This document shows positions 33,959-41,831 of a stretch of 64,000 nucleotides of DNA, in pieces. Each line of letters opens with the position of its first letter. Position 1 is the stretch's first letter. The stretch lies in the NCBI GenBank assembly GCA_039679645.1, contig JBDKUO010000061.1:16152-80151 (forward strand), read 5' to 3'. Under the pieces are notes generated by a model that made no database searches, was not told the DNA's origin, and saw only the letters and a program-made list of their open reading frames with translations. The position numbers were made by a program, and so were the translations under genes. Source of the DNA: Armatimonadota bacterium (GTDB lineage Bacteria; Armatimonadota; UBA5829).

Positions 33959-34525
33959 TTATCCTGCTGCGGTCGGCACAGTCTCTCTTTCAGTCGTCTG
34001 AGTGTTTGACGGGTGGTCAAATACGGGCAGATAATCTCTCCAAACCTCATTGTTTGCGCCCGCCATGAACTTGGTCAGGCTTATGAACGGCACATACTTC
34101 GGCTTTTTGGGCTGCTGATTGAGAGTATAATTTAGCTGCGAGAGGGTCTTATCGCCTTTCTTTGTGTTGCACTTCTTGCAGCATGCCACAAGGTTGTCCC
34201 AAGTATTTTGGCCTCCTAGTCTGCGCGGAATCACGTGGTCCACCGTCAGATCGCTGCCCTTATGCCCGCAATACTGGCAGGTATAGTGATCCCTCGCGAG
34301 GATGCTGCGTCTGGAGAGCTTGATCTGCGGCATCGGCCGTCTGACATGGTTTCTGAGCCTGACGACCGAAGGCGCCACATATGCGGTGCTTATCGTGTGC
34401 AATTCTCTTGGACTTTCATGGAGCACATCGACTTTGCCGAGAAACACAAGCGATATCGCCCGCCTGATGTTGCAGATATTGAGCGGCTCGTAGTCGCTGT
34501 TTAGGACGAGGACCTCATGATTCAT
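33959..34525 (-). CDS. HNH endonuclease family protein
   Basis: This 188-residue protein starts at ATG 34525 after GGGAGAG. It has a zinc-bound HNH/HNH_5 domain, CQYCGHKGSDLTVDHVIPRRLGG (written in two parts: CQYCGH, then LTVDHVIPRR), NLVACCKKCNTKKGDKT with the second CxxC. An N-terminal strand-rich part (VLVLNSDYEPLNICNIRRAI) is conserved in a widespread chromosomal family of unknown role. It is not next to restriction or phage genes. The gene lies downstream of a promoter, a structured leader and an intrinsic terminator, so its expression may depend on read-through. Confidence 0.88.
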   Translation of the reverse strand: MNHEVLVLNSDYEPLNICNIRRAISLVFLGKVDVLHESPRELHTISTAYVAPSVVRLRNHVRRPMPQIKLSRRSILARDHYTCQYCGHKGSDLTVDHVIPRRLGGQNTWDNLVACCKKCNTKKGDKTLSQLNYTLNQQPKKPKYVPFISLTKFMAGANNEVWRDYLPVFDHPSNTQTTERETVPTAAG

Positions 34526-34544
34526 AATACCGATCTCTCCCAAT

Positions 34545-34586
34545 AAAAAAGCCCACGCCTGACACGAAGTCAGCGTGGGCTTTTAT
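34545..34586. terminator. Intrinsic terminator, T/A-flanked on both sides
   Basis: GCCCACGC / GCGTGGGC with further TGAC/GTCA pairing. AAAAAA on one side and TTTTATTATT on the other make it functional in both directions. It lies 20 bases upstream of the HNH start codon. Confidence 0.9.
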
Positions 34587-34719
34587 TATTAATGCCGTAC
34601 AGCCAATGTTGATAGTGTTCACGCACGCACAAGCCGTCTTCCAGGACTCGCAGCGAGTGCGCCCTGGAGCCGCCGACGAAATTAGTTGGTCTTATCGATG
34701 GCATAAGCGTGTTTCACCT
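34545..34719 (-). ncRNA. Candidate structured small RNA, 6S-like in outline
   Basis: About 175 bases lie between a TTGACA-N18-TAAAAT promoter and an intrinsic terminator, with no open reading frame. On the minus strand AUGCC near the 5' end can pair with GGCAU near the 3' end, CCAA with UUGG, and CCAGG with CCUGG. The last pair encloses an ACUCGC/GCGAGU apical hairpin. This leaves a large central unpaired region. Rod shape, length and central bubble resemble 6S RNA, but no family consensus was confirmed. Alternatively it is an attenuating leader of the HNH gene. Confidence 0.45.
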
Positions 34720-34725
34720 AAAGAT

Positions 34726-34755
34726 ATTTTAACAGCATGTGGGAGCCTGTGTCAA
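34726..34755 (-). promoter_or_regulatory. Minus-strand promoter of the candidate RNA
   Basis: On the minus strand TTGACA (34755-34750), an 18-base spacer and TAAAAT (34731-34726). It overlaps the end of korC. Confidence 0.6.
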
Positions 34756-35300
34756 CGCATAGTTGCGTCGATAATTTGTGCGCCTTTTTCAAGCGCGGCT
34801 GTGTTCAAAGGTATGAACTTATGGTTACGCTTGGGCAGCGCCTGGGCCATGGATTTTGCTATGGATTCCAGCGAAACCGGTTTGACAAGCTGCGCATAAG
34901 CTCCAAGCATCACCATATTTGCAGCCTTTGAGCTGCCGAGTTCTTCTGCAATGTTGCCAGCGTCGATTCCGACTATATCGCAGTCATCACGATAGCCTGG
35001 TTTTTCGGCAAGGGATGTGTTGACTACTATCAACCCTTCTCGCCGAACAGACGGAGCGAATTTATCAAGCATATCCTGGGTCAGCGCTATGAGAGTGTGC
35101 GGCGATGATGAGACCGGCGAACCGATTTCGTCAGTCGACATTATAACCGTGCACTCAGCCGATCCGCCTCTGGTCTCGGGACCATATGACGGAAACCACA
35201 CCACATTTCTATCTTCAAGCACTGTCGCGTATGCCAGGAGTTGACCTATCAACATAATTCCCTGGCCGCCAATGCCCGCTATTCTAACTTCCTGATGCAT
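34752..35300 (-). CDS. korC: 2-oxoacid:ferredoxin oxidoreductase, gamma subunit
   Basis: This 182-residue subunit starts at ATG 35300, six bases after GGAG; a longer frame to 35327 lacks support. Signatures are IAGIGGQGIMLIGQLLAYA, WFPSYGPETRGGSAECTVI and the C-terminal KAANMVMLGAYAQL. It pairs with KorA, KorB and the ferredoxin KorD in a cytoplasmic complex that oxidatively decarboxylates a 2-oxoacid to acyl-CoA, reducing ferredoxin. It is separated from korB by 133 bases that hold a long inverted repeat. The operon order D-A-B-C is typical. The substrate (2-oxoglutarate or branched-chain 2-oxoacid) cannot be fixed from sequence. Confidence 0.92.
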   Translation of the reverse strand: MHQEVRIAGIGGQGIMLIGQLLAYATVLEDRNVVWFPSYGPETRGGSAECTVIMSTDEIGSPVSSSPHTLIALTQDMLDKFAPSVRREGLIVVNTSLAEKPGYRDDCDIVGIDAGNIAEELGSSKAANMVMLGAYAQLVKPVSLESIAKSMAQALPKRNHKFIPLNTAALEKGAQIIDATMR

Positions 35301-35345
35301 ATATTTCTCCGTGTGTATCCAATGCAAGACAAATGGAATTCTTCA

Positions 35346-35412
35346 CACGAAATCACGAAAGAAAGGAAACACGAAAATAAATTTCGTGATTTCGTCTTTT
35401 CGTGTTTTCGTG
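35346..35412. repeat. Long imperfect inverted repeat between korB and korC
   Basis: Arms of about 31 bases are built from CACGAAA-type units (for example CACGAAATCACGAAAG, facing TTTTCGTGTTTTCGTG). This is a dispersed-repeat-like hairpin. It could partly terminate or process the korB-korC message. Confidence 0.75.
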
Positions 35413-35433
35413 ATAAATTAATTCCAGCTCTAA

Positions 35434-36168
35434 TTATCTATCTACAAATACTCCGACAGGAAAGACTTCACTCATTTTCTCATCGATCCACTTAAATGAT
35501 TCGATAGGTGTCATTCTCCAGTTTGTGGGGCAGTTGCTGAGCACTTCCACCAGAGAGAAGCCTTTGCCGTCGATCTGATTCTGAAATGCGTGTTTGATCG
35601 CCTTTTTTGTCTTGACAAGACCCGCCGGGCTTGTAGGCGCGACTCTTTCGATATAAGACGGTCCGTCCAAAGTCGCCAGCATCTCACATACACGTATTGG
35701 GTAGCCGTTCACATGCGGGTCTCTACCGGTCGGGCAGGTAGTCGTCTTCTGGCCGATCAGTGTGGTCGGAGCCATCTGCCCGCCTGTCATACCGTATGTA
35801 GTGTTGTTGATAAAGATAACCGATATATTCTCGCCTCTGCCTGCCGCATGGACGATCTCAGCGGTGCCTATAGATGCCAGGTCGCCGTCACCCTGATATG
35901 ACCATACGACTCTGTCCGGCAGCATCCGCTTTACACCCGTCGCAACAGATGGCGCTCTGCCATGAGAGGCCTCAATAATATCGCACGACATATATTCATA
36001 CATGAAAACCGCACAGCCGACGGGACATACTCCGACGGTTTGGTGAATGATATCAAGTTCGTCCATGACCTCGGCTATAAGGCGATGGGTCGTGCTGTGG
36101 AGACATCCAGCACAGTAAGAGAACTCAGCATCCGTAAGTCCTTTTGGTCGTTCAAATACCTTTTGCAT
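35434..36168 (-). CDS. korB: 2-oxoacid:ferredoxin oxidoreductase, beta subunit (TPP-binding)
   Basis: This 244-residue subunit starts at ATG 36168, whose A is shared with the korA stop (TGATG). The frame continues to 36489, but that part overlaps korA and is arginine-rich shadow. It has the cysteine cluster FSYCAGC near residue 16, GVCPVGC, and the thiamine-diphosphate motif GDGDLASIGTAEI followed by NNTTYGMTGGQ. With KorA it forms the catalytic core that transfers electrons to the KorD clusters. Confidence 0.94.
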   Translation of the reverse strand: MQKVFERPKGLTDAEFSYCAGCLHSTTHRLIAEVMDELDIIHQTVGVCPVGCAVFMYEYMSCDIIEASHGRAPSVATGVKRMLPDRVVWSYQGDGDLASIGTAEIVHAAGRGENISVIFINNTTYGMTGGQMAPTTLIGQKTTTCPTGRDPHVNGYPIRVCEMLATLDGPSYIERVAPTSPAGLVKTKKAIKHAFQNQIDGKGFSLVEVLSNCPTNWRMTPIESFKWIDEKMSEVFPVGVFVDR

Positions 36169-37268
36169 CAGTTGGCTGTCTCCTTCCTGCTCGAATAGTG
36201 CGATACTACAGGCGGCTTGCCGAACCTTGCGCGCACTTCGTTTAGTATCTCGGTCGGCGTCGGGACAGCTCCGCCGCTGCGTCCATAGAACTCTACCTCG
36301 GACGCTCCGTTCACAGCCAGCCTTACATCCTCTACCATCTGACCGCAGTTCATCTCGACCACCAGGAATCGCTTGCCGTCTTTGGCGAGATCGGCGATCT
36401 GCAGGGTAGGGAACGGGAAGAGAGTGATAGGGCGCAGCAGCCCGACTTTCATTCCTTCGTCGCGCGCCATGTCGACCACGCTTCGGCAAATGCGCGCAGG
36501 GCAGCCGTATGCAACCATTACAAGCTCGGCATCTTCGGTCTGATATTCCTTGAACCTGACCTCATGCATCTGCGCGGCAGCATATTTTGCCTGAATGCGC
36601 TGGTTAAGGCCTTCCAGCACCTCAGGGTCGATCCAGAGAGAGTTGATGATATTATGAGCGCGTCCTCTGGCGCCGTTTGTGGCCCATGGCTTCGGATACT
36701 CGACTATATCGAAGTTATCATGCATATCCAACGGTTCGAGCATCTGGCCGATGATGGCGTCCATAAGGATCATTGCCGGGTTGCGATATTTATCCGCCAA
36801 GTCGAATGCAAGCGGCATGAACTCATAGCACTCCTGCACGCTCCATGGAGCTAGAACCAGCAGCTTATAGTCTCCGTGCCCGCCGCCCTTTGTTGCTTGG
36901 AAATAGTCCGCCTGGCCGGGAAGTGTGTTTCCCAGACCCGGTCCACCGCGTTGAACATTGACAATAACGCACGGCAGCTCACATGCGGCTATATAGGAGA
37001 TTCCTTCCTGTTTGAGGCTGACTCCCGGGCTTGAGGATGAAGTCATAGCTCTCTTGCCGGCGCATGCCGCGCCGTAGACCATGTTGATGGCCGAGACTTC
37101 ACTTTCGGCCTGTATAAATACTCCGCCATTTGCGGGCATAAGTTCGGACATATACTCGGGAACTTCATTTTGTGGAGTGATCGGGTAGCCAAAGAATGCT
37201 TTGCATCCTGCTGCTATCGCTCCGTAACACAGGGCAGCGTTGCCCTTAGTCAATTTCTTTGTCGCCAT
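36168..37268 (-). CDS. korA: 2-oxoacid:ferredoxin oxidoreductase, alpha subunit (VorB-like)
   Basis: This 366-residue subunit has the pyrimidine-binding domain with KGNAALCYGAIAAGCKAFF, GYPITPQNEVPEY, the conserved Glu in QAESEVSAINM and TSSSSPGVSL. The stretch GQADYFQATKGGGHGDYK is characteristic of the VorB-type (3-methyl-2-oxobutanoate) branch, so branched-chain 2-oxoacids are a real alternative to 2-oxoglutarate. It begins three bases downstream of korD. The presence of this enzyme points to ferredoxin-based, anaerobic-type metabolism. Confidence 0.94.
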   Translation of the reverse strand: MATKKLTKGNAALCYGAIAAGCKAFFGYPITPQNEVPEYMSELMPANGGVFIQAESEVSAINMVYGAACAGKRAMTSSSSPGVSLKQEGISYIAACELPCVIVNVQRGGPGLGNTLPGQADYFQATKGGGHGDYKLLVLAPWSVQECYEFMPLAFDLADKYRNPAMILMDAIIGQMLEPLDMHDNFDIVEYPKPWATNGARGRAHNIINSLWIDPEVLEGLNQRIQAKYAAAQMHEVRFKEYQTEDAELVMVAYGCPARICRSVVDMARDEGMKVGLLRPITLFPFPTLQIADLAKDGKRFLVVEMNCGQMVEDVRLAVNGASEVEFYGRSGGAVPTPTEILNEVRARFGKPPVVSHYSSRKETAN

Positions 37269-37271
37269 AAG

Positions 37272-37478
37272 TTATCTCCATACCTCGATCGCGACATCCG
37301 GGCACATGCGCGCACATATGGCGCAGCCTGTGCACTCGTCCTTTTTGATAAAACACGATGGACGGTAACCCTTGTGGTTGAATGAATCCTCCATCGTGAT
37401 GCAGCCGTTAGGACAGAAGTGAACGCACAGCTCACAGCCCTTGCATCTTTCGCGGTCGATCTTGATTGTGCCTGCCAA
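37272..37478 (-). CDS. korD: 2x[4Fe-4S] ferredoxin subunit of the oxidoreductase
   Basis: This 68-residue protein has two full [4Fe-4S] motifs (CKGCELCVHFCP and CTGCAICARMCP) about 30 residues apart. It carries electrons from the KorAB active site to free ferredoxin. It starts one base from the stop of the upstream GT4 gene, so korDABC appears to be co-transcribed with the cell-envelope genes above it rather than from its own promoter. No promoter was seen in the gap. Confidence 0.95.
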   Translation of the reverse strand: MAGTIKIDRERCKGCELCVHFCPNGCITMEDSFNHKGYRPSCFIKKDECTGCAICARMCPDVAIEVWR

Positions 37479-38300
37479 TCAGCGCACCCCCAATCTACGG
37501 TCGATAAATCTAAGCACGCTATTGCGCTCGATCAGCGCCGACATAGAATGCTTTTCTGAGTAAAGATGTATTGCAATAATAATGACAATAGCGCAGGCCT
37601 GAAAAACGGGTCCGGTGCTTTGGACCATTATCAGCCCCAAAGCCGCGCCGAGGGTGTTTGACCCCGAATCGCCCATCATTGCCTTGCCTTTAGAATCGAT
37701 GACCGAAAACATTAGTGTGACGGCGACTACGGCTCCCACAAGCCAGGGGTCCGCAATGTGGCCACCCACTGCAATACATATTACACCTAATCCGACAAAA
37801 AATACAGCCACAGCCCTGCCCGGGCGCAGATCAAACAGGTTGAGAATGTTCGATGCCAGAGGGACCAGTATGGCTGCTAGAACCCACTTCAGCGGAGCGC
37901 CGCCGGAGATATACCAGCCGGCCGCTATCCCTACGATTCCGCCGCCGATTGCCTTGACTGCCCCCGTGGTGAGCCTGCGTTCAAAGAGAAGCCGTTTGAA
38001 GTGACCCTTAAACCCGCCGACTTCGCGCGTGCCCCATATGTCATCGATTATCCCAAGCGCCCACATCGCGCCCATAGGTGCAAGATAGGTCCAAACGCTC
38101 TTCATGTGGACGTAATGCATTTGGGCGAGGCCTATCATTACGGCCGCCATATAAACGAACGATACTATTCCGTACGAGGCCATGATCGGGGTCTTTTTAT
38201 AATTGAGTTTTACAAGTCCGACTTTGGGAGCAAGGCTGAAGACAGCAGCGTACCATAGTATGGCGAACAGCCCTAAAATTGCAGGAATGATATGGTTCAA
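37479..38300 (-). CDS. MraY/WecA-family polyprenyl-phosphate sugar-phosphate transferase (GT4)
   Basis: This 273-residue membrane protein has about eight to ten helices and the family motifs LGIIDDIWG (catalytic Asp pair), NLFDLRPGRA and MMGDSGSNTLGA. Such enzymes move a sugar-phosphate from a UDP-sugar to undecaprenyl phosphate. It is shorter than MraY (about 360) and lacks the MraY-specific C-terminal histidine region, so it is a paralogue acting on another sugar. It lies in an operon with a GT2 enzyme and SteA/SteB, which suggests a wall-linked polymer or lipid-linked glycan. Confidence 0.88.
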   Translation of the reverse strand: MNHIIPAILGLFAILWYAAVFSLAPKVGLVKLNYKKTPIMASYGIVSFVYMAAVMIGLAQMHYVHMKSVWTYLAPMGAMWALGIIDDIWGTREVGGFKGHFKRLLFERRLTTGAVKAIGGGIVGIAAGWYISGGAPLKWVLAAILVPLASNILNLFDLRPGRAVAVFFVGLGVICIAVGGHIADPWLVGAVVAVTLMFSVIDSKGKAMMGDSGSNTLGAALGLIMVQSTGPVFQACAIVIIIAIHLYSEKHSMSALIERNSVLRFIDRRLGVR

Positions 38301-38306
38301 AGCGCG

Positions 38307-39083
38307 CTACCGGTTCCTCGTGTCATCATCACCATACGAATCATCAAAGAGCTTGCGCAGGCGGTCTTTGTCGCGCTTCTCTTTGATCCATCCGAATGGG
38401 TTTAACTTATGCATTATGCTTTGGCGCCTGTGGACACGCACGACCTGACCCCTGTCTTGCCTGGTCCGCACGCCGAAGTCGTGAGGCAGGATATACCAAT
38501 ATGAAAAAGCGCAGCCCAGCAAAGCAAACAGGCCCAAGAGCAAGTTAACCTGACCATAGGATATCAGCACAAGCACGACATCAAGCAGCGCCAGGTACTT
38601 GAGCTTCATAGGGATGATAAAGAAGAACAATATCTGCTGTTCGGGGTTCATCATTGCCCATGCAATTGTGACACCCGCCAGCGGAAGCCATAAGCCGATA
38701 AGCGAGATTTGTATGTTCAATAGGACATAGCCTATCCAAAGTCCGCATGCTGTTATTGCGCACATTAGGAAAAAGTACAGCGCATACCGGCCGGTGTCCC
38801 ATGACCTCTCCAGGCTGCCTCCGGCAACCCACAACCAGTATGCTCCAAAGAGCAGGCTGATAATGTCCCCTCCGACGGCCACCAGGGGATAGGTAACAAA
38901 TGTCCATGGCATCTTCAGGGCTATTGCCGAGTTGAATCCTAGCAGGTATGTAAATATACCGAGTTTAAACAGGGTGATCGCGATAAAAGTCGCCGCATTC
39001 GCTATGATAATCAGCTTTGTCAGCGGTATTCTATCTTCAAAAAGCCAATATCTTATCTTATCGCTTGTTGTGTATCCTCGCAT
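38307..39083 (-). CDS. Rhomboid-like membrane protein without catalytic serine
   Basis: This 258-residue protein has about six membrane helices and a basic, charged tail (residues about 205-258). The order resembles rhomboid family proteins: an L1-loop-like WVAGGSLERSWDTGRYALYFF, then a helix with AWAMMNPEQQILFFFIIPMKLKYL. The usual G-x-S-G of the active site is replaced by LPLAGVT, and the helix-6 histidine is not evident. It is therefore probably an inactive rhomboid relative (pseudoprotease or membrane-protein chaperone). It is co-transcribed with envelope genes. Confidence 0.7.
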   Translation of the reverse strand: MRGYTTSDKIRYWLFEDRIPLTKLIIIANAATFIAITLFKLGIFTYLLGFNSAIALKMPWTFVTYPLVAVGGDIISLLFGAYWLWVAGGSLERSWDTGRYALYFFLMCAITACGLWIGYVLLNIQISLIGLWLPLAGVTIAWAMMNPEQQILFFFIIPMKLKYLALLDVVLVLISYGQVNLLLGLFALLGCAFSYWYILPHDFGVRTRQDRGQVVRVHRRQSIMHKLNPFGWIKEKRDKDRLRKLFDDSYGDDDTRNR

Positions 39084-39112
39084 AACTGCTCCAACAACTC
39101 AGAATTCAAAAT

Positions 39113-39784
39113 TTACGGTCGTCTTCTTTTCCAAAGAGCCCTGGTAATATCGATAAACTGCTGACCTCTATGCATAAAACCCTTAAAGGTGCGTCCCGAC
39201 ACCCTGTGATTCAAGGGCAGGGGAACCTCTACTATCTTGTAGCCCTTTCTCAGAGCATCGATAGTGAGAGCGGTCTCGACACCGAAGCCCTTCTCGAAAC
39301 CGCCTATGTCCTCAATCAGTTTGCGCCTGATAGCTCTCTGGCCGGAGATGGGAGCTGTCACCAGCATTCCGCCGTATTTCTTGATTCCCCACCTCGCCAG
39401 TTTCAACACAAATCCGAACCCGCCCTTATGACCCGGTGGAGCTTTCATAACTGCAATGGACATGTCCGCCTGGTCGGCTAAAATCGGTTCGAGCAGTTTG
39501 TATGTCTCAGCCGCGCTTGGCCCCAGGTCCGCATCGATTATCAGCAAAATATCGGAGTCTGTCTCAGCGGTGCCGCGATTCATAGCCGCGCCTTTGCCGA
39601 GGTTCCGGTTCATCTGGATTACGCGCGCGCCTGCATCATATGCAACGAAAGGTGTTTCGTCCTCAGAGCCGTCGTCGATTACAACCACTTCATCTACGCC
39701 GGGCATGCCGAGCGCCGCCTGCACAGTCTGGCCTATTGTGTCCTGCTCGTTATACGCAGGTATGAGCACTGTTATTCCGGCCAA
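39113..39784 (-). CDS. Family 2 glycosyltransferase
   Basis: This 223-residue GT-A fold enzyme has VLIPAYNEQDTIGQTV, VVIDDGSEDET, a LLIIDADLG metal-binding DxD-type motif and the acceptor region SGQRAIRR. It has no membrane helices. It resembles polyprenyl-phosphate glucose/mannose synthases or glucosyl-3-phosphoglycerate synthase-like enzymes. Its start abuts the steB stop with no gap. It probably supplies an activated sugar to the membrane transferase of the same operon. Confidence 0.88.
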   Translation of the reverse strand: MAGITVLIPAYNEQDTIGQTVQAALGMPGVDEVVVIDDGSEDETPFVAYDAGARVIQMNRNLGKGAAMNRGTAETDSDILLIIDADLGPSAAETYKLLEPILADQADMSIAVMKAPPGHKGGFGFVLKLARWGIKKYGGMLVTAPISGQRAIRRKLIEDIGGFEKGFGVETALTIDALRKGYKIVEVPLPLNHRVSGRTFKGFMHRGQQFIDITRALWKRRRP

Positions 39785-40672
39785 TTACTTCTTCTCCAGG
39801 CTTTGAGGGATGAGTCTATCGGCTGTGTCTTTGACACCGAACTGAGCCTTTTCGCCGTTAAGCGCACAGATCAATGCAATCTGGCCTATAGCCGAATCTA
39901 CATTGTCGACTGTCGCGATTCCCGATTTATGCCAGACCGGAACATATGAGCCTTCGCATTTGGTTCCCTCACACCCAACTATGGTGACATCCGGTGCCGC
40001 GAACTGCGAAATCAACTGAGTATCAATGTACTGAGGGCTAAAAGTGGTCCGTGATTCGGCGCCGCCGACCAATACAATAAACCGGTTGTGTCTGTTATAT
40101 TCACCCGTAAACTTCGCAATGCCCGAGTCTTCCAGCTTTGAGAGCAAATGCTGATAATCACCGGTATAAAGCAGGTTTGCAAGCATGGAAAATATTTTAT
40201 CTCTCGCTTCTTTTGGGTCGCCAGGCGGGGTTATACCACAGTTTATCAACGCTGCGCTGATCTTTGCATCATCGTCAAACGGAAATGAACGGTTGATATC
40301 AGTGACCGAGTTTACTCGCGCTCCAGCCATCTCCAGAGCAAGTTTCACATTGCCTGAGAGTTCGTCATAATCACCGGTCTGGACTATCGCTACATTTCTC
40401 CAGGCCAGTCTGTCCTTTACGACCGTCGGCAGGACCACTCTGCACAGCTCTTCACAGTTTTTGGCGAGTTCAGCTTTTTTTGAGGCATCGTCTGCGGCCA
40501 TATCGATCTCACGTTTGAGCAGGCGCATGGAATTCTCATAGCGCGTAATTGTGCTGCGCTCCGTGCCGGTGATTGGAGTCCTCTTTGCAAAAGACGTTCC
40601 AATGACTATTCCGACTGCCAGCGCGAAGAAAACTGCGGCCAGACTGTATATGTGATAGCGTATATCTATCAT
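39785..40672 (-). CDS. steB: SteB/MctB-like membrane-anchored protein (DUF3186)
   Basis: This 295-residue protein has one N-terminal membrane helix (IYSLAAVFFALAVGIVIGTSF), a coiled-coil stretch (residues about 38-72) and a C-terminal alpha/beta domain with ALNGEKAQFGVKDTADRLIP. It matches the family first described as mycobacterial MctB (Rv1698, copper homeostasis) and as SteB, the partner of SteA in corynebacterial septation. It follows steA by one base. The domain faces the outside according to the positive-inside rule. Confidence 0.88.
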   Translation of the reverse strand: MIDIRYHIYSLAAVFFALAVGIVIGTSFAKRTPITGTERSTITRYENSMRLLKREIDMAADDASKKAELAKNCEELCRVVLPTVVKDRLAWRNVAIVQTGDYDELSGNVKLALEMAGARVNSVTDINRSFPFDDDAKISAALINCGITPPGDPKEARDKIFSMLANLLYTGDYQHLLSKLEDSGIAKFTGEYNRHNRFIVLVGGAESRTTFSPQYIDTQLISQFAAPDVTIVGCEGTKCEGSYVPVWHKSGIATVDNVDSAIGQIALICALNGEKAQFGVKDTADRLIPQSLEKK

Positions 40673-40673
40673 T

Positions 40674-41831
40674 TTATCTTTTCCACTCCCATGGGCGGGT
40701 TTTTGTATAAAACTGCCAGAACTGCGACCTTAAGTTGTCTACCATTGCCTGGACCCGCTCTTGCATTGTGGGTGATAGCGCAAAAACGGTCGCCATTACA
40801 ACCAGTGCCGCCAGCGCCAGAATCCCGACATACTTAACGCTGGGCTGTGCCCGATATAACTTACTTACACCTTTTGCGTCGACTAACCTGTTTCCGACTT
40901 TAAGCCTGACAAGAAATGTGCTCGACATACCTTTGCGGCCTTTGTCCAGGAAGTCGATCAGGTGCGAGTGAGTGCCTACGGCGACTATCAACTCGGCGCC
41001 CTTCTCATACGCCAACAGCAGCGCCAGGTCTTCACTCGTGCCCGGTATCGCACACACATGAGGTTCTAGCCCGAGTGACTGCACGCGGGGCAGGCCCGGA
41101 GCTTTGCCGCTGGTGTAAGCGTGAACTATGAGTTCGGCTCCGCATTTGAGCGTTGCATCAGAGACACTGTCCATGTCTCCTATTATGATATCAGGCTTGA
41201 GGCCCATCTCACGAAGGGCATCAGCGCCGCCGTCGACTCCGATCAGAACGGGCTTCATTTCGCGGATATAGTGCCTGATAATTGCGAGGTCCTGCTTGTA
41301 TGTTTCACCCCGAACGACCACAAGCACATGACGGTTATTGATATCCGTTTTTACGTCGGGCAGCGTAGCGGGGTCAAGCAGCAGTGACTTTTCTTTGGTG
41401 ACATATGTGAGAGTGTTCTTTGCGAAATCTTCGAGCACAGCGCCCAGATTTGCTTTCGACTCTTCTATGAGCGTATCGACTCTCTCTTTGGTGAGAACTT
41501 CGCCATGCGATAGAGTATTACCGTCTCTGCAGATCGCTCCATCTCTGATCTCAATCTGTTCGCCCTCATTAATGGTCTTAAAAAGTTCTTCACCCACATT
41601 GTCGATAAGGGCAATCCCTGCGTCTATAAGCACACGAGGTCCGAGGTTGGGGTAATGGCCCGAGCATGATTTTGCGGCGTTTATCACGGCCTTAACGCCT
41701 GCTTCTACTAGCATCTGCGCAGCGGTTGAGTCAATATCCTCGTGGTTTATGAGCGCAATATCGCCCGGTTTGAGCCGTTTGGCGAGGTCTTTTGTGCGTT
41801 TGTCGAGCCTAATTGTCCCTCTGATATGCAA
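40674..41831 (-). CDS. steA: Cytokinetic-ring protein SteA-like
   Basis: This 385-residue protein has an N-terminal nucleotide-binding-like domain (RLKPGDIALINHEDID, NAAKSCSGHYPNLGP), a thiamine-pyrophosphokinase-like core (GVDGGADALREMGLKPDIIIGDMDSVSD) and one C-terminal membrane helix (YVGILALAALVVMATVFAL). That order is diagnostic for SteA (Rv1697). The start is TTG 41831, overlapping the recN end by 23 bases, with GGGAG about ten bases upstream. The longer frame to 41909 is out-of-context sequence. In Corynebacterium SteA and SteB act together at the division septum. Confidence 0.9.
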   Translation of the reverse strand: MHIRGTIRLDKRTKDLAKRLKPGDIALINHEDIDSTAAQMLVEAGVKAVINAAKSCSGHYPNLGPRVLIDAGIALIDNVGEELFKTINEGEQIEIRDGAICRDGNTLSHGEVLTKERVDTLIEESKANLGAVLEDFAKNTLTYVTKEKSLLLDPATLPDVKTDINNRHVLVVVRGETYKQDLAIIRHYIREMKPVLIGVDGGADALREMGLKPDIIIGDMDSVSDATLKCGAELIVHAYTSGKAPGLPRVQSLGLEPHVCAIPGTSEDLALLLAYEKGAELIVAVGTHSHLIDFLDKGRKGMSSTFLVRLKVGNRLVDAKGVSKLYRAQPSVKYVGILALAALVVMATVFALSPTMQERVQAMVDNLRSQFWQFYTKTRPWEWKR

